A DNA stretch of 64,000 bases from Acetomicrobium sp. S15 = DSM 107314 (GCF_016125955.1 NZ_JADEVE010000273.1:124001-188000); one strand, 5' to 3'; positions 1 through 8,982 are shown, counted from the stretch's first letter. Numbers and translations are program-made. Notes: generated from the letters alone by a model not told the origin.

Positions 1-91
1 TGAAGATCAGGATGAGCAGCCCCACTGCCGCCACAATCGTTATAGCGGCTTGTGGCACCCTATCCCCCCTCATCGCTCCTTCTGTCGGCAT
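1..91 (-). CDS. pstC: PstC phosphate ABC permease, 5' end only
   Basis: Only the first ~30 codons lie in the window; the gene runs off the left edge on the minus strand. Translation from the ATG at 91 gives a short polar leader followed by a hydrophobic stretch (ITIVAAVGLLILIF), the expected first membrane helix of a phosphate permease. Identity rests mainly on its place directly downstream of pstS, the usual pstSCAB order. An in-frame ATG at 73 is an alternative start: an AGGAG lies very close to it, and no strong ribosome site precedes the ATG at 91. Confidence 0.6.
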   Translation of the reverse strand, partial: MPTEGAMRGDRVPQAAITIVAAVGLLILIF

Positions 92-121
92 GTTCGTCTT
101 CACCACCTGGGGTCAAATTTA

Positions 122-148
122 TCGGGCCTGCCGGACGAGCAGGCCCGA
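122..148 (-). terminator. Hairpin between pstS and pstC
   Basis: A perfect 10-bp inverted repeat (arms 122-131 and 139-148, 7-nt loop) sits between the pstS stop and the pstC start. On the minus strand it is followed only by a weak AT-rich stretch (TAAATTT), so it is more likely a leaky terminator or 3' stabiliser than a full stop. That fits a binding protein needed in excess over its permease. Confidence 0.6.
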
Positions 149-188
149 CTTAGTTCAATTTTACACGAACCGAGGTTTTAATAAAGGG

Positions 189-1004
189 CTATCGGATTGG
201 GACGAACCCCTCGTTGGCCACAATCTTCTGTCCCTCATCGCTCATTACGAAGTTGATGAACTTGAGCGCGGCGCCAGTAGGCCAGCCGCCGGTGAACATG
301 AAGAGATAACGAGATACGGGGTATTCGCCGCTGCGGGCGGTCTCGATCGAGCCCGTTATGCCGTTCACCGTTATAGCTTTCAACTCGTTGTTCAAGTAAC
401 CGATGCCGATGTAACCTATGGCGGCAGGATTGCTGGCCACAGTCTGGACCATGGCGCCGTTGGATGCGACTATCAAGGCCTGAGGCGCCACGCGATCGCC
501 CTTCAGGACCTTTTCCTCCCAGACTTCGTAGGTACCGGAGCTGGTGTCGCGGCTCACTACAGCTATAGGCCTGTCTTGCCCGCCCAGCTCTTTCCAGTTC
601 TTGATCTTGCCCGCGTAAATGTCATGGAGCTGTTCGATGGTCAGGTCCGCGATCGTATTAGACGGGTGCACGACGGGTATTATGGCGTCTATGGCTACGC
701 CGAATGGAACGGGGTATCTACCTTTCTCCACAGCCATCTTCACCTCTTCCTGTTTAATGAAGCGGGAAGAATTGGCTATGTTAGCGGTACCGTCAATCAG
801 GGCCTTGATGCCGTTGCCGCTGCCGCCGCCAGAGACGGATACCGTGATGTCGGGATTAGCCTTCATGAACTGCTCGGCTGCCGCCTGGGCGATGGGAAGG
901 ACCGTGGTGGAACCGTTGATCACCAACTGCTCCGCCGCGATAGCGCTGCCCGCCAAAAGGGCTCCTAAGGCCAAAACTGCTGTCGCTAAAGCAAATCTCC
1001 TCAT
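189..1004 (-). CDS. pstS: PstS periplasmic phosphate-binding protein
   Basis: 271 residues, the substrate-binding component of the high-affinity phosphate ABC transporter. It has a clear Sec signal peptide (MRRF, a hydrophobic core, and predicted cleavage after AIA near residue 23). Typical PstS motifs follow: NGSTTVLPI near the N-terminus, SGGGSGNGIKAL in the middle, and the phosphate-loop-like SRDTSSGTYEVW. The start is backed by an AAGGAGG ribosome site 9 nt upstream. It is read towards pstC, with a hairpin between the two. A Pho-box-like promoter lies directly upstream, so induction by phosphate starvation is likely. The family is close to the phosphate-binding ABC superfamily type II folds; no residues look damaged. 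Confidence 0.95.
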   Translation of the reverse strand: MRRFALATAVLALGALLAGSAIAAEQLVINGSTTVLPIAQAAAEQFMKANPDITVSVSGGGSGNGIKALIDGTANIANSSRFIKQEEVKMAVEKGRYPVPFGVAIDAIIPVVHPSNTIADLTIEQLHDIYAGKIKNWKELGGQDRPIAVVSRDTSSGTYEVWEEKVLKGDRVAPQALIVASNGAMVQTVASNPAAIGYIGIGYLNNELKAITVNGITGSIETARSGEYPVSRYLFMFTGGWPTGAALKFINFVMSDEGQKIVANEGFVPIR

Positions 1005-1050
1005 GGAAACATTCCTCCTTGCGAGTTTTTTAAACCTTGCCTTCGTGCCC

Positions 1051-1104
1051 AGTATATGGGAGGTATGTAACGAATTCTTTACCGGCGAGTAACAACTTCG
1101 TTAC
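1051..1104 (-). promoter_or_regulatory. Pho-box-like array and promoter of pstS
   Basis: On the strand read by pstS there are four 5-mers of the form GTWAM (GTAAC, GTTAC, GTAAA, GTTAC) at exact 11-bp spacing (plus-strand positions 1100-1104, 1089-1093, 1078-1082, 1067-1071). Ten bases after the last one is a good -10 (TATACT, 1051-1056), and there is no -35. Direct repeats at an 11-bp period replacing the -35 are the known layout of PhoB/PhoP-activated promoters. The first repeat overlaps the stop codon of the upstream efflux gene. Confidence 0.7.
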
Positions 1105-2063
1105 ACTTGCGGGTTTTGCCCTTCGCCGCTTACCCCATCTGATCCGACGGCTTTGGAGCCTTCCAAAGAAGGCTCTATGTGTATGGTGATGTGCGTATCT
1201 CTCCCGAATTTGTTCCTCAGCTTTTCCTCCAGATCTTCCGATATATCATGCGCTTCAACGATGGAAAAATCGCGAGAGACGACCACATGCACATCCACAG
1301 CATAATCTTTGCCGATCTTTCTCGTGCGCAGTTTATGATAGTTTACAACTTCAGGCACTTGAGCTATGACCCTTTCTATCTCTTCCTCCGTCTCGCGGGG
1401 GAGGGATCCCTCCATCAGCTCATGGAGGCTCAGGATCAATATGGATATGGCGACCTTGGCTATAAAGAAACTCACCGCTACGGCTGCTATGGGATCTAAA
1501 ATCCTCCACCTTTCGCCCAAAAACATTGCGCCTCCGATGCCGGCGAACGTACATAGCGAGATGAGCGCATCGGATCTGTGATCCCAGGCTTTGGCGACCA
1601 GCGTATCGCTCGAAAGCTCTTTTGCTCTCCTTATCGTGTAACGGTATAGAGATTCCTTTGAGAGGAGTGTTGCGATGGCCGCCCCCAAGGCTATCGGGCC
1701 GGGTCTCGGCAAGTCTCTGCCGTGCATGGCGGAGGCGATCCTGCTGCCTCCTGACCAGAGGATGAGTATTGCCACGATCAACACAAAGGCTCCGACCACG
1801 AGCGAAGCCAACGTCTCGACTTTGCCATGTCCGTAGTCGTGGTTGTAGTCTATGGGCCTCTTGGATATATGGAAGCTCACCATGGCTATTATGTCGGTAA
1901 AGACGTCCGATAGGGAGTTGGCCGCGTCTGCGATCATAGCAGAACTGTTCCCCAAAATACCCGCTGTATATTTGAAAGCAGCCAGAGCGATGTTCGCCCA
2001 AAGCCCTACGCGAGAGGCCGCTATTGCCTTATTTGCCCTTTCTGTTGCAGTTAACCCTTTCAT
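1101..2063 (-). CDS. Cation diffusion facilitator efflux protein
   Basis: 320 residues, a proton-driven divalent-metal exporter (FieF/CDF family) of the inner membrane. The N-terminal ~210 residues carry about six hydrophobic segments with the family metal-site motif (SNSLSDVFTD near residue 48) and the HDYGHGKVE loop after the second helix. The C-terminal ~90 residues form the cytoplasmic dimerisation domain (KLRTRKIGKDYAVDVHVVV...HDISEDLEEKL). The start ATG follows a GAGGA ribosome site. The metal (Fe, Zn, Mn, Co) cannot be told from sequence. It precedes pstS on the same strand, but pstS has its own promoter. Confidence 0.92.
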   Translation of the reverse strand: MKGLTATERANKAIAASRVGLWANIALAAFKYTAGILGNSSAMIADAANSLSDVFTDIIAMVSFHISKRPIDYNHDYGHGKVETLASLVVGAFVLIVAILILWSGGSRIASAMHGRDLPRPGPIALGAAIATLLSKESLYRYTIRRAKELSSDTLVAKAWDHRSDALISLCTFAGIGGAMFLGERWRILDPIAAVAVSFFIAKVAISILILSLHELMEGSLPRETEEEIERVIAQVPEVVNYHKLRTRKIGKDYAVDVHVVVSRDFSIVEAHDISEDLEEKLRNKFGRDTHITIHIEPSLEGSKAVGSDGVSGEGQNPQV

Positions 2064-2174
2064 AGTCTTTTTTCCTCAATCCTCAAGCGAGGAACACGTT
2101 TTGAGCCAAGTTGAAGGTTAGCACTGAAGCGGTTTTTTGCCAAGCTTAAGGATGCCTCGATCCGTCTATCCCCC

Positions 2175-2203
2175 TTGACATATACCCATCATGGTATTTA
2201 CAC
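2175..2203 (+). promoter_or_regulatory. Candidate promoter of ccdA-tlpA
   Basis: A consensus -35 TTGACA (2175-2180) is followed by AT-rich -10 candidates (TATTTA at 14 bp, TTTACA at 16 bp spacing). The -10 is imperfect, so only the -35 is strong. It lies about 70 bp upstream of ccdA. Confidence 0.45.
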
Positions 2204-2254
2204 TTTACGGCACGGGGCAATGAGGCCTTTATTTCATATGGGAGGAGAAGCGTG

Positions 2255-2971
2255 ATGGCGCCAGAAGCTTCCGTTTCTTTTGTAGTGGCCTTCTTTGCGG
2301 GATTGGCCTCCTTTATTTCCCCCTGCATCTTGCCCTTGGTGCCCGCGTTTTTATCTTACCTCGCGGGAAGCGCTGCGACTTTTGACGACCGAGGAAGGGC
2401 GAATGTGCGCGCCAAGGCCATCATTAGCGCCCTCGTCTTCGTTTTGGGGTTTACCCTCGTTTTTGTGGCCTTCGGTCTGTCGGCCAGCGCTATCGGGAGG
2501 TTTCTGATCCGGCATCAATTGATCGTGCAAAAGTTGAGTGGGGCGGCCATCGTCTTTTTTGGCCTCAATATGACCGGCGTTTTAAGGATAGGCGCGCTGG
2601 GGAAAGAAAGGCGCCTTGCCTTTGGGTGGAATAGAAGAGGGTGGATCGGTTCGCTGCTTTTGGGCATGGCCTTTTCGGCAGGGTGGACGCCGTGCGTAGG
2701 GCCGATCTTGGCCTCGATCCTTATCATGGCAGGAAGCAGCGCGAGCATGCGCTACGGTGCATTGCTGCTTGCCGTATATTCCTTGGGGTTGGCCCTGCCT
2801 TTTTTGGCGGCAGCTGCCTCTTTGGGGTGGCTTGAAAACTTATTAAAGCGGCATTCTGAGGAGCTCGCCTTGATGACGAAGGTAGGCGGATGGGTGCTCG
2901 TGGCGATAGGGGTCCTTATGGCGACGGGCACTTTGTCACGCTTAAGCGGCATGGCAGGCGCGCTGCTTTGA
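2255..2971 (+). CDS. ccdA: CcdA-type thiol:disulfide electron carrier
   Basis: About 238 residues, six-helix membrane protein of the CcdA/DsbD-beta family that moves reducing equivalents from cytoplasmic thioredoxin to the periplasm. The two family cysteine motifs are present: FISPCILPLVPAF near residue 20 and GWTPCVGPILASI near residue 145, each at the start of a helix. The ATG at 2255 lies 7 nt after GGAGGAG and is preferred over the in-frame GTG at 2252. The downstream tlpA gene is 31 nt away and encodes the expected partner thioredoxin, so the two probably act together in cytochrome c or other extracytoplasmic thiol reduction. Confidence 0.93.
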   Translation: MAPEASVSFVVAFFAGLASFISPCILPLVPAFLSYLAGSAATFDDRGRANVRAKAIISALVFVLGFTLVFVAFGLSASAIGRFLIRHQLIVQKLSGAAIVFFGLNMTGVLRIGALGKERRLAFGWNRRGWIGSLLLGMAFSAGWTPCVGPILASILIMAGSSASMRYGALLLAVYSLGLALPFLAAAASLGWLENLLKRHSEELALMTKVGGWVLVAIGVLMATGTLSRLSGMAGALL

Positions 2972-3002
2972 CTTTGGCTTCACGATGAGGAGGTTCAACA
3001 AC

Positions 3003-3548
3003 ATGAGAGGCAAGACTACGATAGCGGCGATCACAGCGCTTTTTGTGGTGGCCGTGCTGTGGTTCGTTCTAAGGCCTTCAAGCGATGTTAAAACGATCCA
3101 AGAAGGAAGAAGCGCCGTGGAAACAGGCGTAGAAGTGGGTAAGGTCGCTCCTGATTTCACGGCGAGCGGGCTTGATGGCACCCTCATCAATCTTTCTGAT
3201 ATGCGCGGTAAGCCCGTGCTTTTGAATTTTTGGGCTACCTGGTGCCCGCCGTGCAGGGAAGAGATGCCCGTCATTCAGCGCTATTTCGAAGAGGCCGGGT
3301 CCGTTGTGCACATATTGGCCGTGAACTTGACGACTAACGAGAGCTCCCCGAAGGAAGTCGAAGAGTTTCTGCGCCGTGAGGGGTATAGCTTCCCTGTGGC
3401 TTTGGATGTTGACGGAAGCGCGGCAAAACTATATATGATACGCTTCATACCTACGTCTTTCTTCATCGACGAAGATGGGATCATCCGCCAGATCCACATC
3501 GGCCCACTCTCTCGAGAGATGGTCGAAAAGGTCTTTGGGGAGATGTAA
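3003..3548 (+). CDS. TlpA/ResA-like membrane-anchored thioredoxin
   Basis: 181 residues from the ATG at 3003, chosen because GAGGAGGT lies 8 nt upstream; an earlier ATG at 2985 sits just before this ribosome site. An N-terminal signal-anchor (residues ~5-23) is followed by an AhpC/TSA-Redoxin-type thioredoxin fold with WCPPC active site (FWATWCPPCREEMPV) and the cis-proline region FIPTSFFIDEDG. It acts outside the membrane as a thiol reductase, probably recharged by the CcdA protein encoded just upstream. It ends 1 nt from the stop codon of the convergent nitrilase gene. Confidence 0.92.
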   Translation: MRGKTTIAAITALFVVAVLWFVLRPSSDVKTIQEGRSAVETGVEVGKVAPDFTASGLDGTLINLSDMRGKPVLLNFWATWCPPCREEMPVIQRYFEEAGSVVHILAVNLTTNESSPKEVEEFLRREGYSFPVALDVDGSAAKLYMIRFIPTSFFIDEDGIIRQIHIGPLSREMVEKVFGEM

Positions 3549-3549
3549 C

Positions 3550-4332
3550 TCAATATGCCTCCGGCAAGCGATCCTCGAAGACGGGGAGGAACCTTCGCAC
3601 CTCGTCGACTTTGGCTATGTCAATTTCCGCTGTCCCGAAGGCTTCTTCTTCCCCCGCCTCATACAAGATCGACCCCCACGGGTCTATGATCATGGAGTGT
3701 CCTCCGAAGGTCGTGCCTGCAGAACTGCCGCACCTGTTGCAGGCGACTACGTACATTTGGTTTTCTATGGCCCTAGCTAAAAGTAAGATCCTCCAATGCT
3801 CTATGCGCTCTTTGGGCCACTCGGAAGAGACGAACAAAATCTTTGCCCCCTCTAAGGCGAGCCTTCGCGCCAATTCCGGGAAGCGGATATCGTAACAGAT
3901 AACACAGGCGGCCTTTATGTTATCGAGATCGAAAAGGCATCTCTTTTTGCCGCGGATGAAGTATTTGTCTTCTTCCATGAGCCTTATCAGGTGGATCTTG
4001 TCGTATATCGCCACAAGTTCACCTTTCGGGTTTATTACCTGTGCCCTGTTGGCGAAGCCGCCAGTAGTTTTAGCCAGGACAGATCCGCCGACGAACCACA
4101 TGCCGTATCTTTTTGCCAGCTCTCCCAAAAAGTGTGCGCTTTCTATCCCCTCTGGCGAGGCCAGTTCATCTGCCCTCTCTAAGGCGTATCCGGTGCTCCA
4201 AAGCTCGGGCAACACGAGGGCTTGCGGCAATACCCCCTTTGCGCTTTCTCCTTCGAGCATTTGGGCTACTTTTTTGAAGTTTTCCGCCGGTTTGCCAAGC
4301 TTTACATCGAGTTGAACTATGCCTACCTTCAT
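3550..4332 (-). CDS. Carbon-nitrogen hydrolase (omega-amidase-like nitrilase)
   Basis: 260 residues, nitrilase superfamily, with the complete catalytic triad: E43 (LPELWSTGY), K112 (YDKIHL) and C146 (CVICYDIRFPE). Size and motifs match the omega-amidase/YafV-NIT2 branch, which hydrolyses alpha-ketoglutaramate and similar amides; other small amides are possible. AGGGGG lies upstream of the ATG. It stands alone on the minus strand, tail to tail with tlpA with a 1-nt gap and no visible terminator. Confidence 0.88.
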   Translation of the reverse strand: MKVGIVQLDVKLGKPAENFKKVAQMLEGESAKGVLPQALVLPELWSTGYALERADELASPEGIESAHFLGELAKRYGMWFVGGSVLAKTTGGFANRAQVINPKGELVAIYDKIHLIRLMEEDKYFIRGKKRCLFDLDNIKAACVICYDIRFPELARRLALEGAKILFVSSEWPKERIEHWRILLLARAIENQMYVVACNRCGSSAGTTFGGHSMIIDPWGSILYEAGEEEAFGTAEIDIAKVDEVRRFLPVFEDRLPEAY

Positions 4333-4372
4333 ATTGCAACCCCCTTGTTATTTATAAAGCTGTGCCATCGTC

Positions 4373-4403
4373 TTGAACATTTTAAAACTGTTTAATATAT
4401 AAT
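4373..4403 (+). promoter_or_regulatory. Candidate promoter of chemoreceptor gene
   Basis: TTGAAC (4373-4378) and a perfect TATAAT (4398-4403) lie upstream of the chemoreceptor; the 19-bp spacer is longer than ideal, so the -10 is firmer than the -35. The start codon follows about 45 bp later. Confidence 0.5.
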
Positions 4404-4449
4404 ACACGTTGTTGCCTGAAATGACAATTGTTCTATTGGGGGGGTGCAG

Positions 4450-6471
4450 ATGTTAAGCAGTTTAAGGGGAAGGCTGATGGCAGCGTTTCTTATAATTGGT
4501 ATTGCAGCTGTCGGCGTTGTTGGCTACATCGCTATTGCTCACTCACAGAGGAGCTTGGTCGAAATAGCCCAAAGAGAAGGAGAAGCTTTGGTAGTGGGTT
4601 TATCAGGCGAAATTGACCAATACATTAAGAGTCGGCTTGCCTTTTTGGAGTTGCAAACTGAGATAGACGACATTAAATCCATGGACTGGGCCAGACAACA
4701 ACCACTATTGGCTCGAGCTTTGAAGCGCTTTGGGGGCTTTGAACAGCTTGTGGTTGCAGATGTTGCAGGTAATACCATTTCCACACAGGGCTTTAGAAGT
4801 TCTATCGCTAATAGAGATTACTTTCGTGAAATGCTTAGCGAGCCGAGGACGCTTGTGAGCGAGCCCGTGGTGTCAAAAGAGACGGGCAACGTCGTTGTTG
4901 TAATGGCATGCCCTATTTTTCGCGACGGAGCGCTCGTAGGCGTGCTTGTAGGTCCTTTGGATTTGAAAGAACTGTCCAACATCATATTGAGCACAAAATG
5001 GGGCAAGAGCGGGTATGCTTATGCCGTGGACAAAAACGGAGTTGTACTTATTCACCCCGATCAAAGTCTTGTGGGCAACCTTAATGCATCTATAAAAGGC
5101 GAAGAGGTGTCAGAAGAACTCGCAGCGGGAACGAGGCAGGCGCTCGGAGGAAAACGCGGAGTTATGCGTTATACTTTTAAAGGAGTGGATAAATTTACAG
5201 CCTATGCGCCCATACAATCTGTCGGGTGGGCCGTTTCCATTACGTCTCCTACAGTGGAGTTTTTGGCGCCGATAAGCGCGTTGCGAAAAAATCTATTCAT
5301 CACTATTGCTGTCGTCGCTGTGGCTATTGTTGCAGTTGCTTTGTGGATAGCAAGCGGAATTTCTCGTCCTGTGGCTGTAATAGCGGATAAGATGCAACAA
5401 TTAGCAAGTGGAGATCTTTCTTCTAAACTTGAAGTAAAATCATCGCTTGCCGAGATAAAGGTTCTATCGCGAGCGGTAAATGACATGATACATGGAGTAT
5501 CGGGTTTAATTGCTTCTGTTTCAGAAGAGGCGAAAAGCGTGACGACGGACGCTGAAGACATCAGTGCGAGTGCACAAGAGAATACCGCTTCTGTTGAGGA
5601 AATATCTGCATCCATGTCCAAGATAAACGAACGCGTGCAAGAGGTAGCGGGTGCTGTAGAAGAGACCACTGCTAGCATACAGGAGATAGCCTCTTCGGCA
5701 CAGAATGGCGCTCAAGCTGCGGCCGAGGCAGGGGAGCAAGCGGAGGAAATTTCAAGACTTGCAGAAAACGGGTCGGAAGCGGTAAGTGAAATTGCCCGTA
5801 GAGCAGAGCTGGTCGATCGAGCGCGCCGAATGTCTGACGATGCCATGCGCAATTTGGTTGCCTCCGTGGAAAACATTTTGAAGTTCGTCAGCCTCATATC
5901 GGGTATCGCTGACCAAACTAATCTGCTTGCTTTAAATGCGGCAATCGAAGCCGCAAGGGCAGGCGAACACGGTCGCGGGTTTGCCGTCGTCGCCGAGGAA
6001 GTGAGGAAGCTGGCAGAAGAGACCTCTAAGGCGGCAAAAGAGGTAAGTCAAGTGGTGGCCCAAGTTAAACAGAGGACTGACGAGGCCCTTAATGACCAAG
6101 CGGAAGCCGCCAAAAACATAGAAGAAATGGCAAAACAGACTAAAGGTGCCCAAAGGGCTATCGTTGAAGTTGTGGGAAAAATTAAGGCCGTAGCGGATAA
6201 GGTACAGAGCTTAGCCGCAATCATGGAAGAACAATCAGCAAGCTCTCAAGAAATGGCGTCAGCAGTTGAGCACATTTCCAAAACCATTCAAGAAATAGCC
6301 GGCGACGTTGACAGTGTTACTAAATCCATAAACGAACAATCTAAAGCTATAGAGTCGCTCGCTAAGATCTCAGAAGACCTCCTTAAGTCAGGCGAAAACA
6401 TGCGCAAAAGCGTGCAACACTTCAAGTTGGCACAAGAAGGAGGCGGTAACTTAGCTTTAGCGACAATTTAA
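4450..6471 (+). CDS. Methyl-accepting chemotaxis protein (dCache type)
   Basis: 673 residues. Layout: first membrane helix ~8-30, extracellular ligand domain ~31-275 of the double-Cache type ([40 protein letters not shown]), second helix ~280-302, HAMP linker ~303-355, then a long coiled-coil signalling domain with the conserved hairpin tip ([20 protein letters not shown], then [14 protein letters not shown]). Cache receptors often sense amino acids or carboxylates. No C-terminal CheR/CheB pentapeptide is seen. The ATG at 4450 is preferred over the GTG at 4444 because a G-rich ribosome site lies at 4437-4444. No other chemotaxis genes are nearby. Confidence 0.95.
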   Translation: MLSSLRGRLMAAFLIIGIAAVGVVGYIAIAHSQRSLVEIAQREGEALVVGLSGEIDQYIKSRLAFLELQTEIDDIKSMDWARQQPLLARALKRFGGFEQLVVADVAGNTISTQGFRSSIANRDYFREMLSEPRTLVSEPVVSKETGNVVVVMACPIFRDGALVGVLVGPLDLKELSNIILSTKWGKSGYAYAVDKNGVVLIHPDQSLVGNLNASIKGEEVSEELAAGTRQALGGKRGVMRYTFKGVDKFTAYAPIQSVGWAVSITSPTVEFLAPISALRKNLFITIAVVAVAIVAVALWIASGISRPVAVIADKMQQLASGDLSSKLEVKSSLAEIKVLSRAVNDMIHGVSGLIASVSEEAKSVTTDAEDISASAQENTASVEEISASMSKINERVQEVAGAVEETTASIQEIASSAQNGAQAAAEAGEQAEEISRLAENGSEAVSEIARRAELVDRARRMSDDAMRNLVASVENILKFVSLISGIADQTNLLALNAAIEAARAGEHGRGFAVVAEEVRKLAEETSKAAKEVSQVVAQVKQRTDEALNDQAEAAKNIEEMAKQTKGAQRAIVEVVGKIKAVADKVQSLAAIMEEQSASSQEMASAVEHISKTIQEIAGDVDSVTKSINEQSKAIESLAKISEDLLKSGENMRKSVQHFKLAQEGGGNLALATI

Positions 6472-6515
6472 CTTGATAGCCGGGGCACACTATGACTTTA
6501 TCAAACTTTATGTTT

Positions 6516-7325
6516 CTAAAGCTCAAGCGCTGCCCCGGATCCTGCCCAGTCCACGTCGAAAGCGGAGGCGAGCATCGCAGCGGCACGAAATCCCGTGCAG
6601 TGACAGGGCCTGAAAATGGCGATGGAGAACCTGTCGGCCAACGCGGCTACGGAGCGCTCGAGGAACTCCTTCGACTGCTTTTCCATGTGCATGCCCCCTA
6701 TGACGGCATAAAAGTTTTTGGTGTCGAAGCGACGCGATGCGGCCCCGAGGATGTTGACCGCCCCGGCATGAGCGCAGCCCAAAATCACGCTGTAACCGAA
6801 TCGTCCTTTCACTACCAAAGATAGGTCATCCTTTAATGGGTCTGAAATTAAATCTGTGCCCTCTGGCACGACAAGGTCCGGGTCTTTAGGCGCAAAATCT
6901 GGATTCCTCTCCTCGTCTGGGACGGAGATGGCCCAAATGCCTTCGATGATTTCGACACTTCCTTCGACGGGCTTGAAGTCGAAAGAGGCTTTGGCGAGGT
7001 GAGCGCCGCAGTAGCGAAGCCTTCCGCCTCTTTTGGTGTGGTGGGGCGCTTCAAAAGCCGGGTGCGCCCAAAGCGGGAGCCTGCCCGCCTCCTGGAGGAC
7101 CTTGGGTATGCCCCAGGAGTGGTCGTAATGTCCGTGGCTTAAGACCAAGTGGTCCACCAGCCCCAAATCGAGCCCCAAGGCGTGCGTGTTGTGCGAAAGG
7201 CAGATTCCTTGCCCTGCGTCGAAGAGCACATTTCCCCTCGGCGTTTTGAGATATATGCTCAGGCCGTGCTCAGCCACCAGATCACTTCTGCCGTTGCAAT
7301 CATCCACTACGATTGTGCAGTGCAT
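6516..7325 (-). CDS. MBL-fold protein of the dihydropterin-phosphate synthase-like group
   Basis: 269 residues, metallo-beta-lactamase fold with an HxHxDH metal motif (SHGHYDHSWG near residue 65) and later metal ligands (CAHAG; PCHCTG). It resembles the family annotated as 7,8-dihydropterin-6-yl-methyl-4-(ribofuranosyl)aminobenzene 5'-phosphate synthase in methanogens; in bacteria the role is unproven. It may be significant that an MptA-type GTP cyclohydrolase, which makes dihydropterin precursors, is encoded 5 kb away. The start follows GAGAGGG. It is convergent with the chemoreceptor gene and divergent from the Fe-S gene. Confidence 0.82.
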   Translation of the reverse strand: MHCTIVVDDCNGRSDLVAEHGLSIYLKTPRGNVLFDAGQGICLSHNTHALGLDLGLVDHLVLSHGHYDHSWGIPKVLQEAGRLPLWAHPAFEAPHHTKRGGRLRYCGAHLAKASFDFKPVEGSVEIIEGIWAISVPDEERNPDFAPKDPDLVVPEGTDLISDPLKDDLSLVVKGRFGYSVILGCAHAGAVNILGAASRRFDTKNFYAVIGGMHMEKQSKEFLERSVAALADRFSIAIFRPCHCTGFRAAAMLASAFDVDWAGSGAALEL

Positions 7326-7415
7326 TTCTTAAGCCCTCTCTTTCTTCTCATATGAGGCATTCGTGATCATTATATGTCATAATAAGCGAAACTAATTGTT
7401 TTGGGAGGGCAAAAT

Positions 7416-8282
7416 ATGTCTCGATGCGAACTCGCTGCGCAGGTAGAGGAGATCATAAAGGATTTTGTGCGCCACTATCCGGACAACTCGTTGAAAGATC
7501 CCTCAAACGAGAGGGCATGGGACGAGCCCATCGTGGGGTTTTCGTCCGGCGCCGATGAGCTCTATGAGTTTTACAAAGATCACATAGGACCTTTTCACTG
7601 GACACCTCACGAGATATTTTCACTCACCTTTCCCGATGTATCCGGCGTCAGTCCGAAGGACCTCGCCGTAATCTGTTGGATACTGCCGCAGACCGAGGCC
7701 ACGAAGGCGGACAACCGCAAGGAGAGAATTTATCCGTCGGAGAGATGGGTGAGGGCTCGCGTATTTGGCGAGGAGGCGAACGAAAGCCTCCGAAGGCATG
7801 TGGTAGAAGCGCTTTCCGCGCAAGGATACAAAGCTGTAGCCCCTGTACTCTCTCCTTTTTGGAGCAGGGAGACCTCACCTCGCTTCGGGAGGGCTTCGCG
7901 CTGGTCTGAGAGGCACGCCGCGTATGTTTCGGGGCTTGGCACTTTCGGGCTGTGCGACGGTCTAATAACACCCCTTGGTAAGGCCATGAGGGTAGGTTCA
8001 GTCGTGGCGCTGATGGACTTGCCTCCGACGCCAAGGCCCTATAGCGACCACCGCCAGTATTGCCTCTTTTTCTCCGATGGCACATGCGGTAAATGTATGG
8101 GTCGCTGTCCCGTTGGGGCCATAACTAAGGAAGGGCATGACAAAGAAAAATGCTACCAGCACGTCCACGTGGCGGCAGCGGCATACGCAAAGGCCAAATT
8201 CGGAATAGACGGCTTAGGGTGCGGTCTGTGCCAGACCGGCGTTCCCTGCGAGTCTCACATCCCAACGGCCGAAGACGTTTAG
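7416..8282 (+). CDS. QueG-like 4Fe-4S double-cluster protein
   Basis: 288 residues from the ATG at 7416 (GGGAGG ribosome site 8 nt upstream; the earlier TTG is not supported). The C-terminus has two cysteine clusters, CGKCMGRCPVGAI and CGLCQTGVPCE, of the double 4Fe-4S type found in epoxyqueuosine reductase and related reductive dehalogenase-like proteins. The N-terminal ~180 residues are a helical domain with an 'SGLG(T)FG' segment (YVSGLGTFGLCDG) like the cobalamin-binding part of those families. True QueG is longer, so this is probably a relative of unknown substrate. The stop overlaps that of the convergent tenA. Confidence 0.78.
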   Translation: MSRCELAAQVEEIIKDFVRHYPDNSLKDPSNERAWDEPIVGFSSGADELYEFYKDHIGPFHWTPHEIFSLTFPDVSGVSPKDLAVICWILPQTEATKADNRKERIYPSERWVRARVFGEEANESLRRHVVEALSAQGYKAVAPVLSPFWSRETSPRFGRASRWSERHAAYVSGLGTFGLCDGLITPLGKAMRVGSVVALMDLPPTPRPYSDHRQYCLFFSDGTCGKCMGRCPVGAITKEGHDKEKCYQHVHVAAAAYAKAKFGIDGLGCGLCQTGVPCESHIPTAEDV

Positions 8283-8914
8283 TCGCCGCTTTTGCATCTC
8301 CAGGCGGCGTCGAAGAAATCGCGCTCGCAGAGCATGGCGTAGTTGTAAGTTTCGCTGACAGATTTAGAAGGAGTGGCGTATAGGTCCAAGAGGTTTTCGA
8401 GTTTTTGGCTTAGCGCCTCAAATTCTTGGCTGCTATAGCTATTTATCCAATCTATATAGGGATTGTCTTTGCGGCTGCATTCTTTGGCCACCTCTTGTCC
8501 TAAATGCGCGTAGAGGCGCATGCAGGGGGTGAGCGCGGCTGCCGTAACGCCTGTGTCGTATCCCCACGCGGTGGCGAGCAAAAAGTCCGTATACCGCCGT
8601 GTGGGGGCACTCGGCTTCACCTCGTTTAAATCGACGCCCCAGCGCGAGGCGTATCTCTTGTGGAGGTCGGTCTCTTCGATCGCTCCGGCCGCCAGGGCGT
8701 GAAAGGCCTTTGTGGCATCCCAATCCAACCCTTTCGCTGCGGCTATACAATATGCCCTGGTGAAGGCATGGAGGTAAAAGTAGTCTTGTCCGACGTACCA
8801 GGCGAAATTTCTTTGCGGGAGCGACCCACCCGCTATTCCTCGGATGAAAGGGTGCCTTAGGCATGCCCTCGCAAGATCCGCATTCTCGAGCCAAAGGCGT
8901 TCCGCCAAAGACAT
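8279..8914 (-). CDS. tenA: TenA-family aminopyrimidine hydrolase
   Basis: 211 residues, all-helical TenA/thiaminase II fold. The nucleophile cysteine is present in ALTPCMRLYAHLG and the conserved C-terminal glutamate in LCERDFFDAAW. The enzyme salvages thiamine breakdown products by hydrolysing aminopyrimidine; some family members have other roles. No thi genes or TPP riboswitch are seen nearby. A strong AGGGAGGAGG ribosome site precedes the ATG. Its stop overlaps that of the Fe-S gene by 4 nt, tail to tail. Confidence 0.9.
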   Translation of the reverse strand: MSLAERLWLENADLARACLRHPFIRGIAGGSLPQRNFAWYVGQDYFYLHAFTRAYCIAAAKGLDWDATKAFHALAAGAIEETDLHKRYASRWGVDLNEVKPSAPTRRYTDFLLATAWGYDTGVTAAALTPCMRLYAHLGQEVAKECSRKDNPYIDWINSYSSQEFEALSQKLENLLDLYATPSKSVSETYNYAMLCERDFFDAAWRCKSGD

Positions 8915-8932
8915 TTAAAGCCTCCTCCCTTT

Positions 8933-8961
8933 TTGAATTCTTTTTCTCAAGGGATTATACT
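8933..8961 (+). promoter_or_regulatory. Promoter of the DUF1847 gene
   Basis: TTGAAT (8933-8938), a 17-bp spacer and TATACT (8956-8961) form a good sigma-70 promoter about 22 bp upstream of the start codon, leaving a very short leader. It lies in the divergent gap next to tenA. Confidence 0.6.
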
Positions 8962-8982
8962 GCTCTTTGAGGGGGCGGAGCC

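Noticed and set aside
12-968. Long plus-strand open frame opposite pstS
   Set aside because: It is the antisense shadow of a well-supported pstS; no ribosome site or recognisable domain.
6480-6538. CCGGGGCA/TGCCCCGG inverted repeat between chemoreceptor and MBL gene as a terminator
   Set aside because: The loop would be 43 nt and one arm is inside the MBL coding end; no T run follows on either strand.
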